From Mycobacterium kyogaense (lineage in GTDB: Bacteria > Actinomycetota > Actinomycetes > Mycobacteriales > Mycobacteriaceae), in the NCBI RefSeq assembly GCF_003254575.1, contig NZ_QJUA01000012.1, positions 62,001 to 126,000 on the forward strand: 64,000 nt of DNA. The letters run 5' to 3'. Under the pieces are notes generated by a model. That model saw nothing but the letters and a program-made list of their open reading frames with translations. It ran no database searches and was not told the origin of the DNA. The position numbers and the translations under genes are program-made. Positions 43,671-53,082 of the stretch are shown here, piece after piece (the stretch's first letter is position 1; every line of letters begins with the position of its first letter).

Positions 43671-46600
43671 ATGAGCGGGTCATTCGTGCATCTCCACAAC
43701 CACACCGAGTACTCGATGCTGGACGGCGCCGCGAAGGTCAAGCCGATGCTCGCCGAGGCGCAGCGCCTCGAGATGCCCGCCATCGGCATGACCGACCACG
43801 GAAACATGTTCGGCGCCAGCGAGTTCTACAACGCGGCCACCGATGTCGGCATCAAGCCGATCATCGGCATCGAGGCCTACATCGCGCCCGCATCGCGCTT
43901 CGACACCAAGCGCGTGCTCTGGGGTGATCCCAGCCAGAAGAGCGACGACGTCTCCGGTAGCGGCTCCTACACGCACATGACGATGGTCGCCGAGAACGCG
44001 ACGGGTCTGCGCAACCTGTTCACGCTGTCGTCGCTGGCCTCGTTCGAAGGTCAGCTCGGCAAGTGGTCGCGCATGGACGCCGAGATCATCGCCGAACACT
44101 CCGAAGGCATCATCGCCACCACGGGCTGCCCGTCGGGTGAGGTGCAGACGCGACTGCGGCTGGGCCACACCCAGGAGGCGATCGAGGCCGCGGCCAAGTG
44201 GCAGGAGATCTTCGGCAAGGAGAACTTCTTCCTCGAGCTGATGGACCACGGTCTGGACATCGAGCGCCGCGTCCGCGAGGGCCTGCTGGAGGTGGGCAGA
44301 AAGCTCAACATCCGGCCGCTGGCGACCAACGACTGCCACTACGTCACGCGCGACGCCTCCCAGAACCACGAGGCGCTGCTCTGCATCCAGACCGGTAAGA
44401 CCCTGTCGGATCCCACGCGGTTCAAGTTCGACGGTGACGGCTACTACCTGAAGTCCGCGGCCGAGATGCGGGCGCTGTGGGACGACCAGGTGCCCGGCGC
44501 CTGCGATTCGACCCTCTTGATCGCCGAGCGGGTGCAGCCCTACACCGAGGTGTGGGCGCCCAAGGATCGGATGCCGATCTTCCCCGTCCCCGAGGGGCAC
44601 GACCAGGGGTCCTGGCTCACGCACGAGGTGATGACCGGCCTGGCGGAGCGCCGGTTCGCGGGCGCGCCGGTTCCGCAGGAGTACATCGACCGCGCCGAGT
44701 ACGAGATCAAGGTCATCTGCGACAAGGGTTTCCCGGCGTACTTCCTCATCGTCGCCGACCTCATCAACTACGCCCGGTCCGTGGGCATCCGCGTCGGCCC
44801 GGGCCGCGGTTCGGCCGCGGGTTCGCTGGTGGCCTACGCCATGGGGATCACGAACATCGATCCCATTCCGCACGGCCTGCTGTTCGAACGGTTCCTGAAC
44901 CCGGAACGCCCGTCGGCCCCCGATATCGACATCGACTTCGACGACCGCCGCCGCGGCGAGATGCTGCGCTACGCGGCGAACAAGTGGGGCAGCGACCGGG
45001 TTGCCCAGGTCATCACCTTCGGCACGATCAAAACCAAAGCAGCGCTCAAGGATTCGGCGCGTGTGCACTACGGGCAGCCCGGTTTCGCGATCGCCGATCG
45101 GATCACCAAGGCGCTGCCGCCGCCGATCATGGCCAAGGACATCCCGGTCTCGGGTATCACCGATCCGACCCACGAGCGGTACAAGGAGGCCGCCGAGGTT
45201 CGCGCGCTGATCGACACCGATCCCGACGTCCGGACCATCTACGAGACGGCGCGCGGCCTGGAGGGCCTGGTCCGCAACGCCGGTGTCCACGCGTGCGCGG
45301 TGATCATGAGCTCCGAGCCGTTGATGGAGGCGATCCCGCTGTGGAAGCGCCCGCAGGACGGTGCGGTGATCACCGGCTGGGACTACCCGTCGTGCGAGGC
45401 CATCGGCCTGCTGAAGATGGACTTCCTCGGGCTGCGGAACCTGACGATCATCGGCGACTGCATCGAGAACATCAAGGCCAATCGCGGCGAAGACGTCGAC
45501 CTCGAATCACTCGCGCTCGACGATCCACTGGCCTATGAACTGCTGGGCCGCGGTGACACGCTCGGGGTGTTCCAGCTCGACGGCGGCCCGATGCGTGACC
45601 TGCTGCGCCGTATGCAGCCCACCGAGTTCAACGACATCGTGGCCGTGCTCGCGCTCTACCGGCCCGGCCCGATGGGCATGAACGCCCACAACGATTACGC
45701 CGACCGCAAGAACGGGCGCCAGGCGATCAAGCCGATCCACCCGGAGCTCGAGGAGCCGCTCAAGGAGATCCTGGCCGAGACGTACGGCCTGATCGTCTAC
45801 CAAGAGCAGATCATGTTCATCGCGCAGAAGGTCGCCGGCTACTCGATGGGCAAAGCCGATGCGCTGCGTAAGGCCATGGGCAAGAAGAAGCTGGAAGTCC
45901 TCGAAGCCGAGTACAAGGGCTTCCTGGAGGGGATGACGGCCAACGGGTTCTCCGCCGCCGCGGTGAAAGCGTTGTGGGACACCATTCTTCCGTTCGCCGG
46001 CTATGCGTTCAACAAGTCGCATGCCGCCGGCTACGGGCTGGTGTCGTACTGGACGGCCTACCTCAAGGCGAACTATCCCGCGGAGTACATGGCCGGTCTG
46101 CTCACCTCCGTCGGCGACGACAAGGACAAGGCCGCGGTCTACCTGGCCGACTGCCGACGCCTCGGCATCACGGTGCTGCCGCCCGATGTCAACGAGTCGG
46201 TGCAGAACTTCGCCTCGGTGGGCAGCGACATCCGCTTCGGTCTCGGCGCGGTGCGCAACGTGGGCGCCAATGTCGTTGCCTCCCTGGTCAACACGCGCTC
46301 CGAAAAGGGTAAGTACGCCGACTTCTCGGACTACCTCAACAAGATCGACATCACCGCCTGCAACAAGAAGGTGACGGAGTCTCTGATCAAGGCCGGGGCC
46401 TTCGATTCGCTGGGGCATCCGCGCAAGGGTCTGTTCCTCGTGCACACCGACGCGGTGGACTCGGTGCTCGGTACCAAGAAGGCCGAGGCCATGGGGCAGT
46501 TCGACCTGTTCGGCGGCGGTGACTCCGAGACGGAGTCGGTGTTCACGATCAAGGTGCCCGAGGAGGAGTGGGAGGACAAGCACAAGCTGGCGCTGGAGCG

Positions 46601-47207
46601 CGAGATGCTGGGCCTCTACGTGTCCGGGCATCCGCTGAACGGGATCGCGCATCTGCTGGCCGCGCAGGTCGACACCCAGATCCCGGCGATCTTGGAAGGC
46701 GACATCGCCAACGACACCCAGGTCCGCGTCGGCGGCATCCTGGCGTCGGTCAACCGCCGGGTGAACAAGAACGGTCTGCCGTGGGCGTCGGCGCAGATCG
46801 AAGACCTCTCCGGCGGTATCGAGGTGTTGTTCTTCCCGCAGACGTACTCGATGTTCGGCGCCGAGATCGCCGACGACGTCGTGGTGCTGATCGGCGCCAA
46901 GGTGGCCAAGCGCGACGACCGGATCTCGTTGATCGCCAACGAGCTGATCGTCCCGGACTTCTCCAGCGCACAGGCCAACCGGCCGGTTGCGGTGAGCCTG
47001 CCGACGCGACAGTGCACCGTCGACAAGGTCAGTGCCCTCAAGCAGGTCCTCGCGCGCCATCCCGGTACCGCCCAGGTGCATCTGCGGCTCATCAGTGGTG
47101 AGCGCATCACCACGCTGGAACTCGACCAATCCCTGCGCGTGACACCGTCATCCGCGCTGATGGGCGACCTCAAGGAGTTGCTCGGACCGGGCTGCCTCGG
47201 CGGGTGA
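43671..47207 (+). CDS. dnaE1: DNA polymerase III alpha subunit DnaE1
   Basis: The 1178-residue replicative polymerase. The N-terminal PHP domain starts [13 protein letters not shown] with metal-ligand residues, the proofreading nuclease of mycobacterial DnaE1. The catalytic palm aspartates are in [14 protein letters not shown]. Near the C-terminus, [11 protein letters not shown] holds a beta-clamp-binding motif (QFDLF), then an OB-fold domain ([17 protein letters not shown]). The stop overlaps the remnant MFS gene by 4 nt. Upstream repeats may regulate it. Confidence 0.98.
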   Translation: MSGSFVHLHNHTEYSMLDGAAKVKPMLAEAQRLEMPAIGMTDHGNMFGASEFYNAATDVGIKPIIGIEAYIAPASRFDTKRVLWGDPSQKSDDVSGSGSYTHMTMVAENATGLRNLFTLSSLASFEGQLGKWSRMDAEIIAEHSEGIIATTGCPSGEVQTRLRLGHTQEAIEAAAKWQEIFGKENFFLELMDHGLDIERRVREGLLEVGRKLNIRPLATNDCHYVTRDASQNHEALLCIQTGKTLSDPTRFKFDGDGYYLKSAAEMRALWDDQVPGACDSTLLIAERVQPYTEVWAPKDRMPIFPVPEGHDQGSWLTHEVMTGLAERRFAGAPVPQEYIDRAEYEIKVICDKGFPAYFLIVADLINYARSVGIRVGPGRGSAAGSLVAYAMGITNIDPIPHGLLFERFLNPERPSAPDIDIDFDDRRRGEMLRYAANKWGSDRVAQVITFGTIKTKAALKDSARVHYGQPGFAIADRITKALPPPIMAKDIPVSGITDPTHERYKEAAEVRALIDTDPDVRTIYETARGLEGLVRNAGVHACAVIMSSEPLMEAIPLWKRPQDGAVITGWDYPSCEAIGLLKMDFLGLRNLTIIGDCIENIKANRGEDVDLESLALDDPLAYELLGRGDTLGVFQLDGGPMRDLLRRMQPTEFNDIVAVLALYRPGPMGMNAHNDYADRKNGRQAIKPIHPELEEPLKEILAETYGLIVYQEQIMFIAQKVAGYSMGKADALRKAMGKKKLEVLEAEYKGFLEGMTANGFSAAAVKALWDTILPFAGYAFNKSHAAGYGLVSYWTAYLKANYPAEYMAGLLTSVGDDKDKAAVYLADCRRLGITVLPPDVNESVQNFASVGSDIRFGLGAVRNVGANVVASLVNTRSEKGKYADFSDYLNKIDITACNKKVTESLIKAGAFDSLGHPRKGLFLVHTDAVDSVLGTKKAEAMGQFDLFGGGDSETESVFTIKVPEEEWEDKHKLALEREMLGLYVSGHPLNGIAHLLAAQVDTQIPAILEGDIANDTQVRVGGILASVNRRVNKNGLPWASAQIEDLSGGIEVLFFPQTYSMFGAEIADDVVVLIGAKVAKRDDRISLIANELIVPDFSSAQANRPVAVSLPTRQCTVDKVSALKQVLARHPGTAQVHLRLISGERITTLELDQSLRVTPSSALMGDLKELLGPGCLGG

Positions 47208-47461
47208 CCGCGCCGGGGCTGGGCGCCTGGCGGTTCGTCACGACGTTCGGGGTCGTCAGCCTGCTCGCCGATGTCGTCTACGAGGGTGCGCGGTCGATCA
47301 CGGTCCCGCTGCCGGCCTCGCGCGGGGGGTTTCTGTACGAGAGGTCGGTGCCACTGCTCATCGGTGTGGTGGTTGCCATCCAGGGGCTTGCACTGGTGGC
47401 TCTGCCGCTCGTGCGGCGTCAGGCGGTCAGCTCTTCGAGGGGTTCAGCAGACCCGCGGTGA
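47204..47461 (+). pseudogene. Remnant of an MFS transporter with internal deletion
   Basis: An 85-residue frame that joins what looks like the first helix of a major-facilitator transporter (WRFVTTFGVVSLLADVVYEGARSITVPL) to what looks like its last helix (FLYERSVPLLIGVVVAIQGLALVALPLVRRQ). The join is near PASRGG. Intact members have about 400 residues, so an in-frame deletion of the middle is the simplest reading. GTG start overlaps the dnaE1 stop. Whether the short product is made is unknown. Confidence 0.65.
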
Positions 47462-47657
47462 GCCACACGACGGCCGCGGCACCGGCTCCGCTGAGCACGG
47501 CCGCTGCGGCCGTCGACGTCATCACGGCCACTCCGGCGAAGACGATCAGCCCGACCAGCAGCGCGACCACCTTGTAGGTGGGCCACAACACGCCGGCGAT
47601 CGAGACCGAGCCGGCGGGGCGGCTCACTGCATTGCCGAATTCCTGCGCGGTGGTCAT
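47427..47657 (-). CDS. Small two-helix membrane protein
   Basis: A 76-residue protein, MTTAQEFGNAVSRPAGSVSIAGVLWPTYKVVALLVGLIVFAGVAVM..., with two predicted helices (about 26-46 and 50-70) and no catalytic motif. ATG 47657 is preceded by GGAG, and TATCGT on the minus strand lies 7 nt before it. Its 3' end overlaps the MFS remnant by 35 nt. Homology not recognised. Confidence 0.65.
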   Translation of the reverse strand: MTTAQEFGNAVSRPAGSVSIAGVLWPTYKVVALLVGLIVFAGVAVMTSTAAAAVLSGAGAAAVVWLTAGLLNPSKS

Positions 47658-47684
47658 GTGCTCCACGATAACCCGTAGATGAGT

Positions 47685-47700
47685 TTTCGGCTAGCCGAAA
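47685..47700. repeat. Perfect 16-bp palindrome TTTCGGCTAGCCGAAA
   Basis: Fully self-complementary, between the small membrane gene (28 bp upstream of its start) and ilvA (72 bp before its start). This is typical of a dimeric repressor site and the position suits control of the small membrane gene or ilvA. The cognate regulator is not in the neighbourhood. Confidence 0.6.
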
Positions 47701-47772
47701 CCCTGATGTCGTCCCTCCGCGTCTCGGCCCGGGCGGCTGTCCATTTCCGCTGTAGGAGCATCCGGTGGCACC

Positions 47773-49074
47773 ATGGTCGGCGTGTCCACCGAGCTGAGCC
47801 AGAGCCCCCGATTCGATCTGGGTGGTGCGCCTCTGCGCGCCGCCGACATCGACGAGGCCGCTGCGCGAATTTCGGCTGTGGTGTCGAAGACACCGCTGCA
47901 GTACAGCGACCGGCTCTCGGCGCTGACCGGCGCGCAGGTGTACCTCAAACGCGAGGATCTGCAGGCGGTGCGCTCGTACAAGCTGCGCGGCGCCTACAAC
48001 CTGCTGATGCAGCTGACCCCGGAGGAGAAGGCTGCCGGCGTGGTGTGCTCGTCGGCGGGCAACCACGCGCAGGGTTTCGCGCTGGCCTGCCGGTCCATGG
48101 GCGTGCACGGCCGCGTCTATGTGCCGGCCAAGACCCCGAAGCAGAAGCGCAACCGGATCCGCTATCACGGCGGGGAGTTCATCGAGCTCATCGTCGGCGG
48201 TAAGACCTATGACCTGGCCGCCGAGGCCGCCCGCGACGATGTCGCCCGCACCGGCGCGACGCTGGTGCCGCCCTACGACGATCTGCGCACGATGGCCGGG
48301 CAGGGCACCATCGCGGTCGAAATCCTCGAACAGCTCGGTGCCGAGCCCGACCTGGTGGTCGTCCCGGTGGGTGGCGGCGGCTGCATCAGCGGCGTCACCA
48401 CCTACCTGGCCGAGCGCACCGCGACCACGTCGGTGCTGGGTGTGGAGCCGGCCGGAGCGGCAGCGCTGGTGGCCGCGTTGGCCAGCGGCGAGCCGGTGAC
48501 GCTGACCGATGTCGACCAGTTCGTCGACGGCGCCGCCGTCGCCCGCGTCGGCACGCTCCCGTTCGCGGCGCTGTCGGCCGCGGGGGACATGGTGTCGATC
48601 ACCACGGTCGACGAGGGTGCGGTGTGCACCGCGATGCTGGACCTCTATCAGAACGAGGGCATCATCGCCGAGCCCGCCGGGGCGCTGTCAGTGGCGGCGC
48701 TGCTGGAGGCCGACATCGAGCCGGGCTCGACGGTGGTGTGTCTGATCTCGGGCGGCAACAACGACGTGTCCCGCTACGGCGAGGTGCTCGAACGGTCACT
48801 GGTACACCTGGGTCTCAAGCATTACTTCCTGGTCGACTTCCCGCAGGAGCCCGGCGCACTCCGACGCTTCCTCGACGAGGTGCTGGGCCCCAATGACGAC
48901 GTCACGCTGTTCGAATACGTCAAGCGCAACAACCGGGAGACCGGTGAAGCGCTGGTCGGTATCGAGATGGCCTCGGCAGCGGACCTGGAGGGGCTCCTCG
49001 AGCGGATGTCGACATCGGAATGCCACGTTGAGCTGCTCGAGCCGGGCTCGCCGACCTACCGCTACCTGACCTGA
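47773..49074 (+). CDS. ilvA: Threonine dehydratase, biosynthetic
   Basis: A 433-residue PLP enzyme converting threonine to 2-oxobutanoate, first step of isoleucine synthesis. The PLP lysine is in SYKLRGAYN, the phosphate loop in VGGGGCISG, and SSAGNHAQGFA is conserved. The C-terminal regulatory ACT-like part is short (about residues 355-433, HYFLVDFPQEPGALRRFLDEVL). ATG 47773; GTG 47782 is possible. Convergent with treZ, overlap 13 nt. Confidence 0.95.
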   Translation: MVGVSTELSQSPRFDLGGAPLRAADIDEAAARISAVVSKTPLQYSDRLSALTGAQVYLKREDLQAVRSYKLRGAYNLLMQLTPEEKAAGVVCSSAGNHAQGFALACRSMGVHGRVYVPAKTPKQKRNRIRYHGGEFIELIVGGKTYDLAAEAARDDVARTGATLVPPYDDLRTMAGQGTIAVEILEQLGAEPDLVVVPVGGGGCISGVTTYLAERTATTSVLGVEPAGAAALVAALASGEPVTLTDVDQFVDGAAVARVGTLPFAALSAAGDMVSITTVDEGAVCTAMLDLYQNEGIIAEPAGALSVAALLEADIEPGSTVVCLISGGNNDVSRYGEVLERSLVHLGLKHYFLVDFPQEPGALRRFLDEVLGPNDDVTLFEYVKRNNRETGEALVGIEMASAADLEGLLERMSTSECHVELLEPGSPTYRYLT

Positions 49075-50795
49075 CGCAACACCGCGACGGAATGCCCGGC
49101 CATCCGGGTCGTTTCGGCACCCACCTCGGGGTCGCCCCAGCTCACCAAGACGTCACCGGTCACGGGGACGTCGGCGTCGCTCTCCCCGAGAGTGCAGGCG
49201 ACGGCGATGCCGCCGCGGTGCATGACGAACCAGCGCGCGTCCTCGTCGTAGTCGATCAGCAGGTGGTCCAGCCACGGGTCAGCCAGGTCGGGTTCGGCTT
49301 TGCGCAGCGCGATCAGGCTCTGGTAGAACGCCCGCAGCCGGCCGTGGTCACCGTCGTCGACCTCGTCCCAGTCCAGCTTCGACCGCTCGAACGTCGCCGG
49401 GTCCTGGGGATCGGGGATCTCGTCGGCGTCCCACCCGTGACTGGCGAACTCCTTCTTGCGACCCTCGGCGGTCGCCCGCGCCAGGTCGGGTTCGGGGTGG
49501 CTGCTGAAGAATTGGAACGGTGACGACGACGCCCACTCCTCGCCCATGAAAAGCATTGCGGTGTAGGGAGATCCCAGCGCAAGCGCCGCCTTGACGGCCA
49601 GCTGGCCGGTGGTCAGGTTCTGTGACGGCCGGTCACCGATGGCCCGGTTGCCCACCTGGTCGTGGGTGAGCGTGTAGGCCAGCAGGCGGGTCGCCGGGAT
49701 CGTGGCCGTGTCCAGCGGTCTGCCGTGCCGACGCTGCCGGAACGACGAGAACGTCCCCGCATGGAAGTAGCCGTGACGCAGCGTCTGGGCCAGCGTCTCC
49801 AGTGTGCCGAAATCGCCGTAGTACCCCTGCCGCTCGCCGGACACGGCGGTGTGGATGGCATGGTGGATGTCGTCGTCCCACTGCGCGGTCATGCCCAGCC
49901 CGCCCTGGTCACGCGGGGTGATCAGACGTGGGTCGTTCAGGTCGCTCTCGGCGACCAGTGACAGCGGCCGCCCCACATCGGCTGCCAGAGAATCGGTTTC
50001 GGCCGCCATCTCCTCGAGGATGTGGATCGCGGTGGTGTCCACGAGGGCGTGCACGGCATCGAGGCGCAGCCCGTCGGCGTGGAAGTCGCGCATCCAGCGC
50101 AGCGCACAGTCGAGGATGTAGCGGCGCACCTGATCAGCGCCCGCGTCGCCGATGTTGATCGACTCGCCCCACGGGTTGGAGCCCGACGACAGGTACGGGC
50201 CGAACTCGGGGAGGTAGTTGCCAGAGGGGCCCAGGTGGTTGAACACCGCGTCGATGAGGACGCCGAGACCCCGCTGGTGGCAGGCGTCGACGAAGCGGAT
50301 CAGCGCGTCGGGGCCGCCGTACGGTTCGTGCACGGCATACCAGAGCACTCCGTCGTAACCCCAGCCGTGGGTGCCGCCGAAGGCGTTGACCGGCATCACT
50401 TCGACGAAGTCGACACCGAGGTCGACGAGATAGTCGAGCTTGTCGATGGCGGCGTCGAGCGTCCCGGCCGGCGTGAAGGTGCCGATGTGCAGCTCGTAGA
50501 TCACCGCACCCTCGATGGACCGGCCGGCCCAGTCGCTGTCGGACCACGCGTCGGCCGACGGCTGCCACAGCTGTGAGCGTTCGTGGACGCCCTCGGGCTG
50601 ACGCGGCGAGCGGGGATCGGGCAGCACCTTCGGGTCGTCGCCCAGCACGAAGCCGTAGCGCGCGTCAGGTGCGGCATCGACCGTCGCCCGCCACCAGCCG
50701 TCGTCGCTGCGCTCCATCGGGTACAGGGCGAAGTCGAGGTCGAGCCGAACTCGGTCCGGCCGCGGCGCCCACACCGCGAACTCGTGCTCAGGCAT
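49062..50795 (-). CDS. treZ: Malto-oligosyltrehalose trehalohydrolase TreZ
   Basis: A 577-residue GH13 enzyme that releases trehalose from maltooligosyl-trehalose. Starts MPEHEFAVWAPRPDRVRLDL (carbohydrate-binding N-terminal domain). The catalytic set is DGLRLDAVHAL (nucleophile D), LVAESDLNDP (acid E) and LTHDQVGNR (D). The ATG at 50795 overlaps treY by 8 nt; the frame up to 50873 is inside treY. With TreY it forms the glycogen-to-trehalose pathway. Confidence 0.96.
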   Translation of the reverse strand: MPEHEFAVWAPRPDRVRLDLDFALYPMERSDDGWWRATVDAAPDARYGFVLGDDPKVLPDPRSPRQPEGVHERSQLWQPSADAWSDSDWAGRSIEGAVIYELHIGTFTPAGTLDAAIDKLDYLVDLGVDFVEVMPVNAFGGTHGWGYDGVLWYAVHEPYGGPDALIRFVDACHQRGLGVLIDAVFNHLGPSGNYLPEFGPYLSSGSNPWGESINIGDAGADQVRRYILDCALRWMRDFHADGLRLDAVHALVDTTAIHILEEMAAETDSLAADVGRPLSLVAESDLNDPRLITPRDQGGLGMTAQWDDDIHHAIHTAVSGERQGYYGDFGTLETLAQTLRHGYFHAGTFSSFRQRRHGRPLDTATIPATRLLAYTLTHDQVGNRAIGDRPSQNLTTGQLAVKAALALGSPYTAMLFMGEEWASSSPFQFFSSHPEPDLARATAEGRKKEFASHGWDADEIPDPQDPATFERSKLDWDEVDDGDHGRLRAFYQSLIALRKAEPDLADPWLDHLLIDYDEDARWFVMHRGGIAVACTLGESDADVPVTGDVLVSWGDPEVGAETTRMAGHSVAVLRQVR

Positions 50796-53082
50796 CGGTA
50801 CGCACCAGCAGTGCGACCGGCAGGTCGCCGAATAGCTCGGCGGCCGGCACGGTGCCGGAATGCGTTCGCCCACTGAGCCGGTCGGTCCACGATCCGTCGG
50901 CGAGTGTCACAGAGGTGTCCCCCCAGTCGGTGAGGCGTGCTGTCCATCGGCTGACGGCCACCGTGACGTCGGTGCCGCGGCCGTACGCGACGACGTGTTC
51001 TGCCGCGGTGCCGTCCGCCGGCACCGCGCGGTAACCGCCGGCCAGGAACGTATCGGGTCGTTCTCGGCGCAACTTCAGCGCCTCGGTCACGACGCGCATC
51101 TTCGGGTGGTTGCCGTCGGCCAGTGCGGCACGGCGCGCTCGGTAGTCGACCGCGCGCCGGTTGTCGGGATCGACGAGGCTGTCCTCCCAGAGTTCGGTGC
51201 CCTGGTAGACATCGGGCACCCCGGGGCCGGTGAGCGCAATCAGCTTCTGGCCCAACGCATCACCGCGGGTGTGCGGATCCAGTCGAGCAACCAGCGCGGT
51301 GAGTTCGGCGGCCACCGGGCCGTCGAGCACGCTGTCGATCCACCCGTGCACCGCGGATTCGAAGTCGGAGTCGGGATCGTTCCAGGTGGTGTGCAGCGCC
51401 GCCTCGCGGATCGCTTTCTCGGTGTAGGCGTGCAACCGGCCCCGTAGCTCGTCGGTGACGGTTCCGTCGACCGGCCACACGCCGAAGATGTTCTGCCACA
51501 GGAAGAGTCCGGTCAGGGGATCGGGGGAGGGGGTAGCGCGCTCCCAGCCCTGCACCATCTCCGTCCACAGCGAGGGCACCTGGGAGAGCACGCCGATCCG
51601 CGCTCGGACGTCCTCGCCGCGTTTGGTGTCGTGGGTGGACAGCGTCGTCATCGCCGACGGCCACAGGGTGGCGCGCGCCTGCGCCCGGGTGTGGAACTCC
51701 GGCGCGCTGACCCCGAAGTGCTCCGGTTCGCCGCCGACCTCGTTCAGCGAGACCAGCCGGGCGTCCCGGTAGAACAGGCAGTCCTCCATGGATTTCGCGG
51801 TCGCCGCGCCACACAGCTGCTGCAGCCGCACGCCGACTTCCGAGCCGGGGGTCAGCGCGGCGGTCAGCAGTGTGAGCGGCTCGGCGAGATCGGGCCGTGC
51901 CGTGGTGGTCTCGGCGAGTGCGGCCGGCAGGACGAGGGACAGCGACAGGTAGTCGGAGCGATAGACACCGATGTGGCTGAGCAGTTCCGCAACTGCCTCG
52001 GGTAGCAGGTCGTGGTCACGTCCCGTGGTCGCCACGACCGCCCGCCGCAAGCGGGCCAGTTCACTGGCGAGAGTGACGGTGACCGCCTGCACCTTCAGGC
52101 GGCGTGCTTCGTGGCCCATGTCGGCGTAGTCGATGCCGGCGGAGTCGATCAGCTCGGTCAGCGCCGGCTCGCCGGTGGGGTCGACGAACACGCCCCCGGC
52201 TTCGCGCAGCGCGTCGTACCCGGTGGTGCCGGCGACCGGCAGGCTCGGGTCCAGCGGCTCGTCCACGGCGAGGATCTTCTCGATCACGATCCATGCCTGC
52301 GGACCCGCCAGCTCGCGAAGCCATTCGAGATAGCTTGTGGGATCTGACAATCCGTCCGGGTGGTCGATCCGGATGCCGTCGACCAGCCCTTCGTCGAACC
52401 AGCGTTTCACCTCGACGTGCGTGGCGTCGAACACCGCGCGGTCTTCCTGCCGCAGACCGGCCAGCGAGGTGATCGAGAAGAAGCGGCGGTATCCGCAGAC
52501 GTTGTGGCGCCAGCCGATCAGCTTGTAATGCTGCCGGTCGTGGACCACTGCGCCGGAGGCGCCGTCGTCGGCCGTGCCGGGACTGATCGGATAGACCAGG
52601 TCGCCGAGCCGCAACGTGTCACCGTCGACGGTGAGGTTCGCGACATCGTCGTCGGAGCCCAGTACCGGCAGCACGATCCGGCCGTCGGGGTCCAAGGTCC
52701 AGTCGATATCGAAATAGGAGGCGTACTGCGAGTCGCGCCCGTGGGTGAGCAGGTCCCACCACCACGCATTCTGCCGCGGTACGTCGACGCCGACGTGGTT
52801 GGGCACGATGTCGACGACGACGCCGAGGCCGGCGGCGCGTGCCGTCGACACGAGCTGTGAGAACCCCTCGGGGCCACCGAGTTCGGCGGAGATCGTGGTC
52901 GGATCGGTGACGTCGTAGCCGTGCGTGGAGCCCTCGGCGGCAGTCAGGATCGGCGACAGGTACAGGTGGGACACCCCGAGCTCGGCGAGGTAGTCGACCA
53001 ACTTCTCCGCGTCGGCGAACGTGAAGGCCTCACCGCTGGCCGCGCCGCGCATCTGCAGGCGGTAGGTGGACAGGATGGCCAT
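50788..53082 (-). CDS. treY: Malto-oligosyltrehalose synthase TreY
   Basis: A 764-residue GH13 intramolecular transglucosylase converting the reducing end of maltodextrins to a trehalosyl unit. Visible are the N-terminal STYRLQM motif, VDIVPNHVGV, DGIRIDHPDGLSDP (nucleophile D), VIEKIL (acid E) and STHDTKRGEDVRAR. The ATG overlaps the treX stop by one base (TGATG on the minus strand), indicating coupled translation. Length agrees with family members (about 760-770). Confidence 0.96.
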   Translation of the reverse strand: MAILSTYRLQMRGAASGEAFTFADAEKLVDYLAELGVSHLYLSPILTAAEGSTHGYDVTDPTTISAELGGPEGFSQLVSTARAAGLGVVVDIVPNHVGVDVPRQNAWWWDLLTHGRDSQYASYFDIDWTLDPDGRIVLPVLGSDDDVANLTVDGDTLRLGDLVYPISPGTADDGASGAVVHDRQHYKLIGWRHNVCGYRRFFSITSLAGLRQEDRAVFDATHVEVKRWFDEGLVDGIRIDHPDGLSDPTSYLEWLRELAGPQAWIVIEKILAVDEPLDPSLPVAGTTGYDALREAGGVFVDPTGEPALTELIDSAGIDYADMGHEARRLKVQAVTVTLASELARLRRAVVATTGRDHDLLPEAVAELLSHIGVYRSDYLSLSLVLPAALAETTTARPDLAEPLTLLTAALTPGSEVGVRLQQLCGAATAKSMEDCLFYRDARLVSLNEVGGEPEHFGVSAPEFHTRAQARATLWPSAMTTLSTHDTKRGEDVRARIGVLSQVPSLWTEMVQGWERATPSPDPLTGLFLWQNIFGVWPVDGTVTDELRGRLHAYTEKAIREAALHTTWNDPDSDFESAVHGWIDSVLDGPVAAELTALVARLDPHTRGDALGQKLIALTGPGVPDVYQGTELWEDSLVDPDNRRAVDYRARRAALADGNHPKMRVVTEALKLRRERPDTFLAGGYRAVPADGTAAEHVVAYGRGTDVTVAVSRWTARLTDWGDTSVTLADGSWTDRLSGRTHSGTVPAAELFGDLPVALLVRTDA

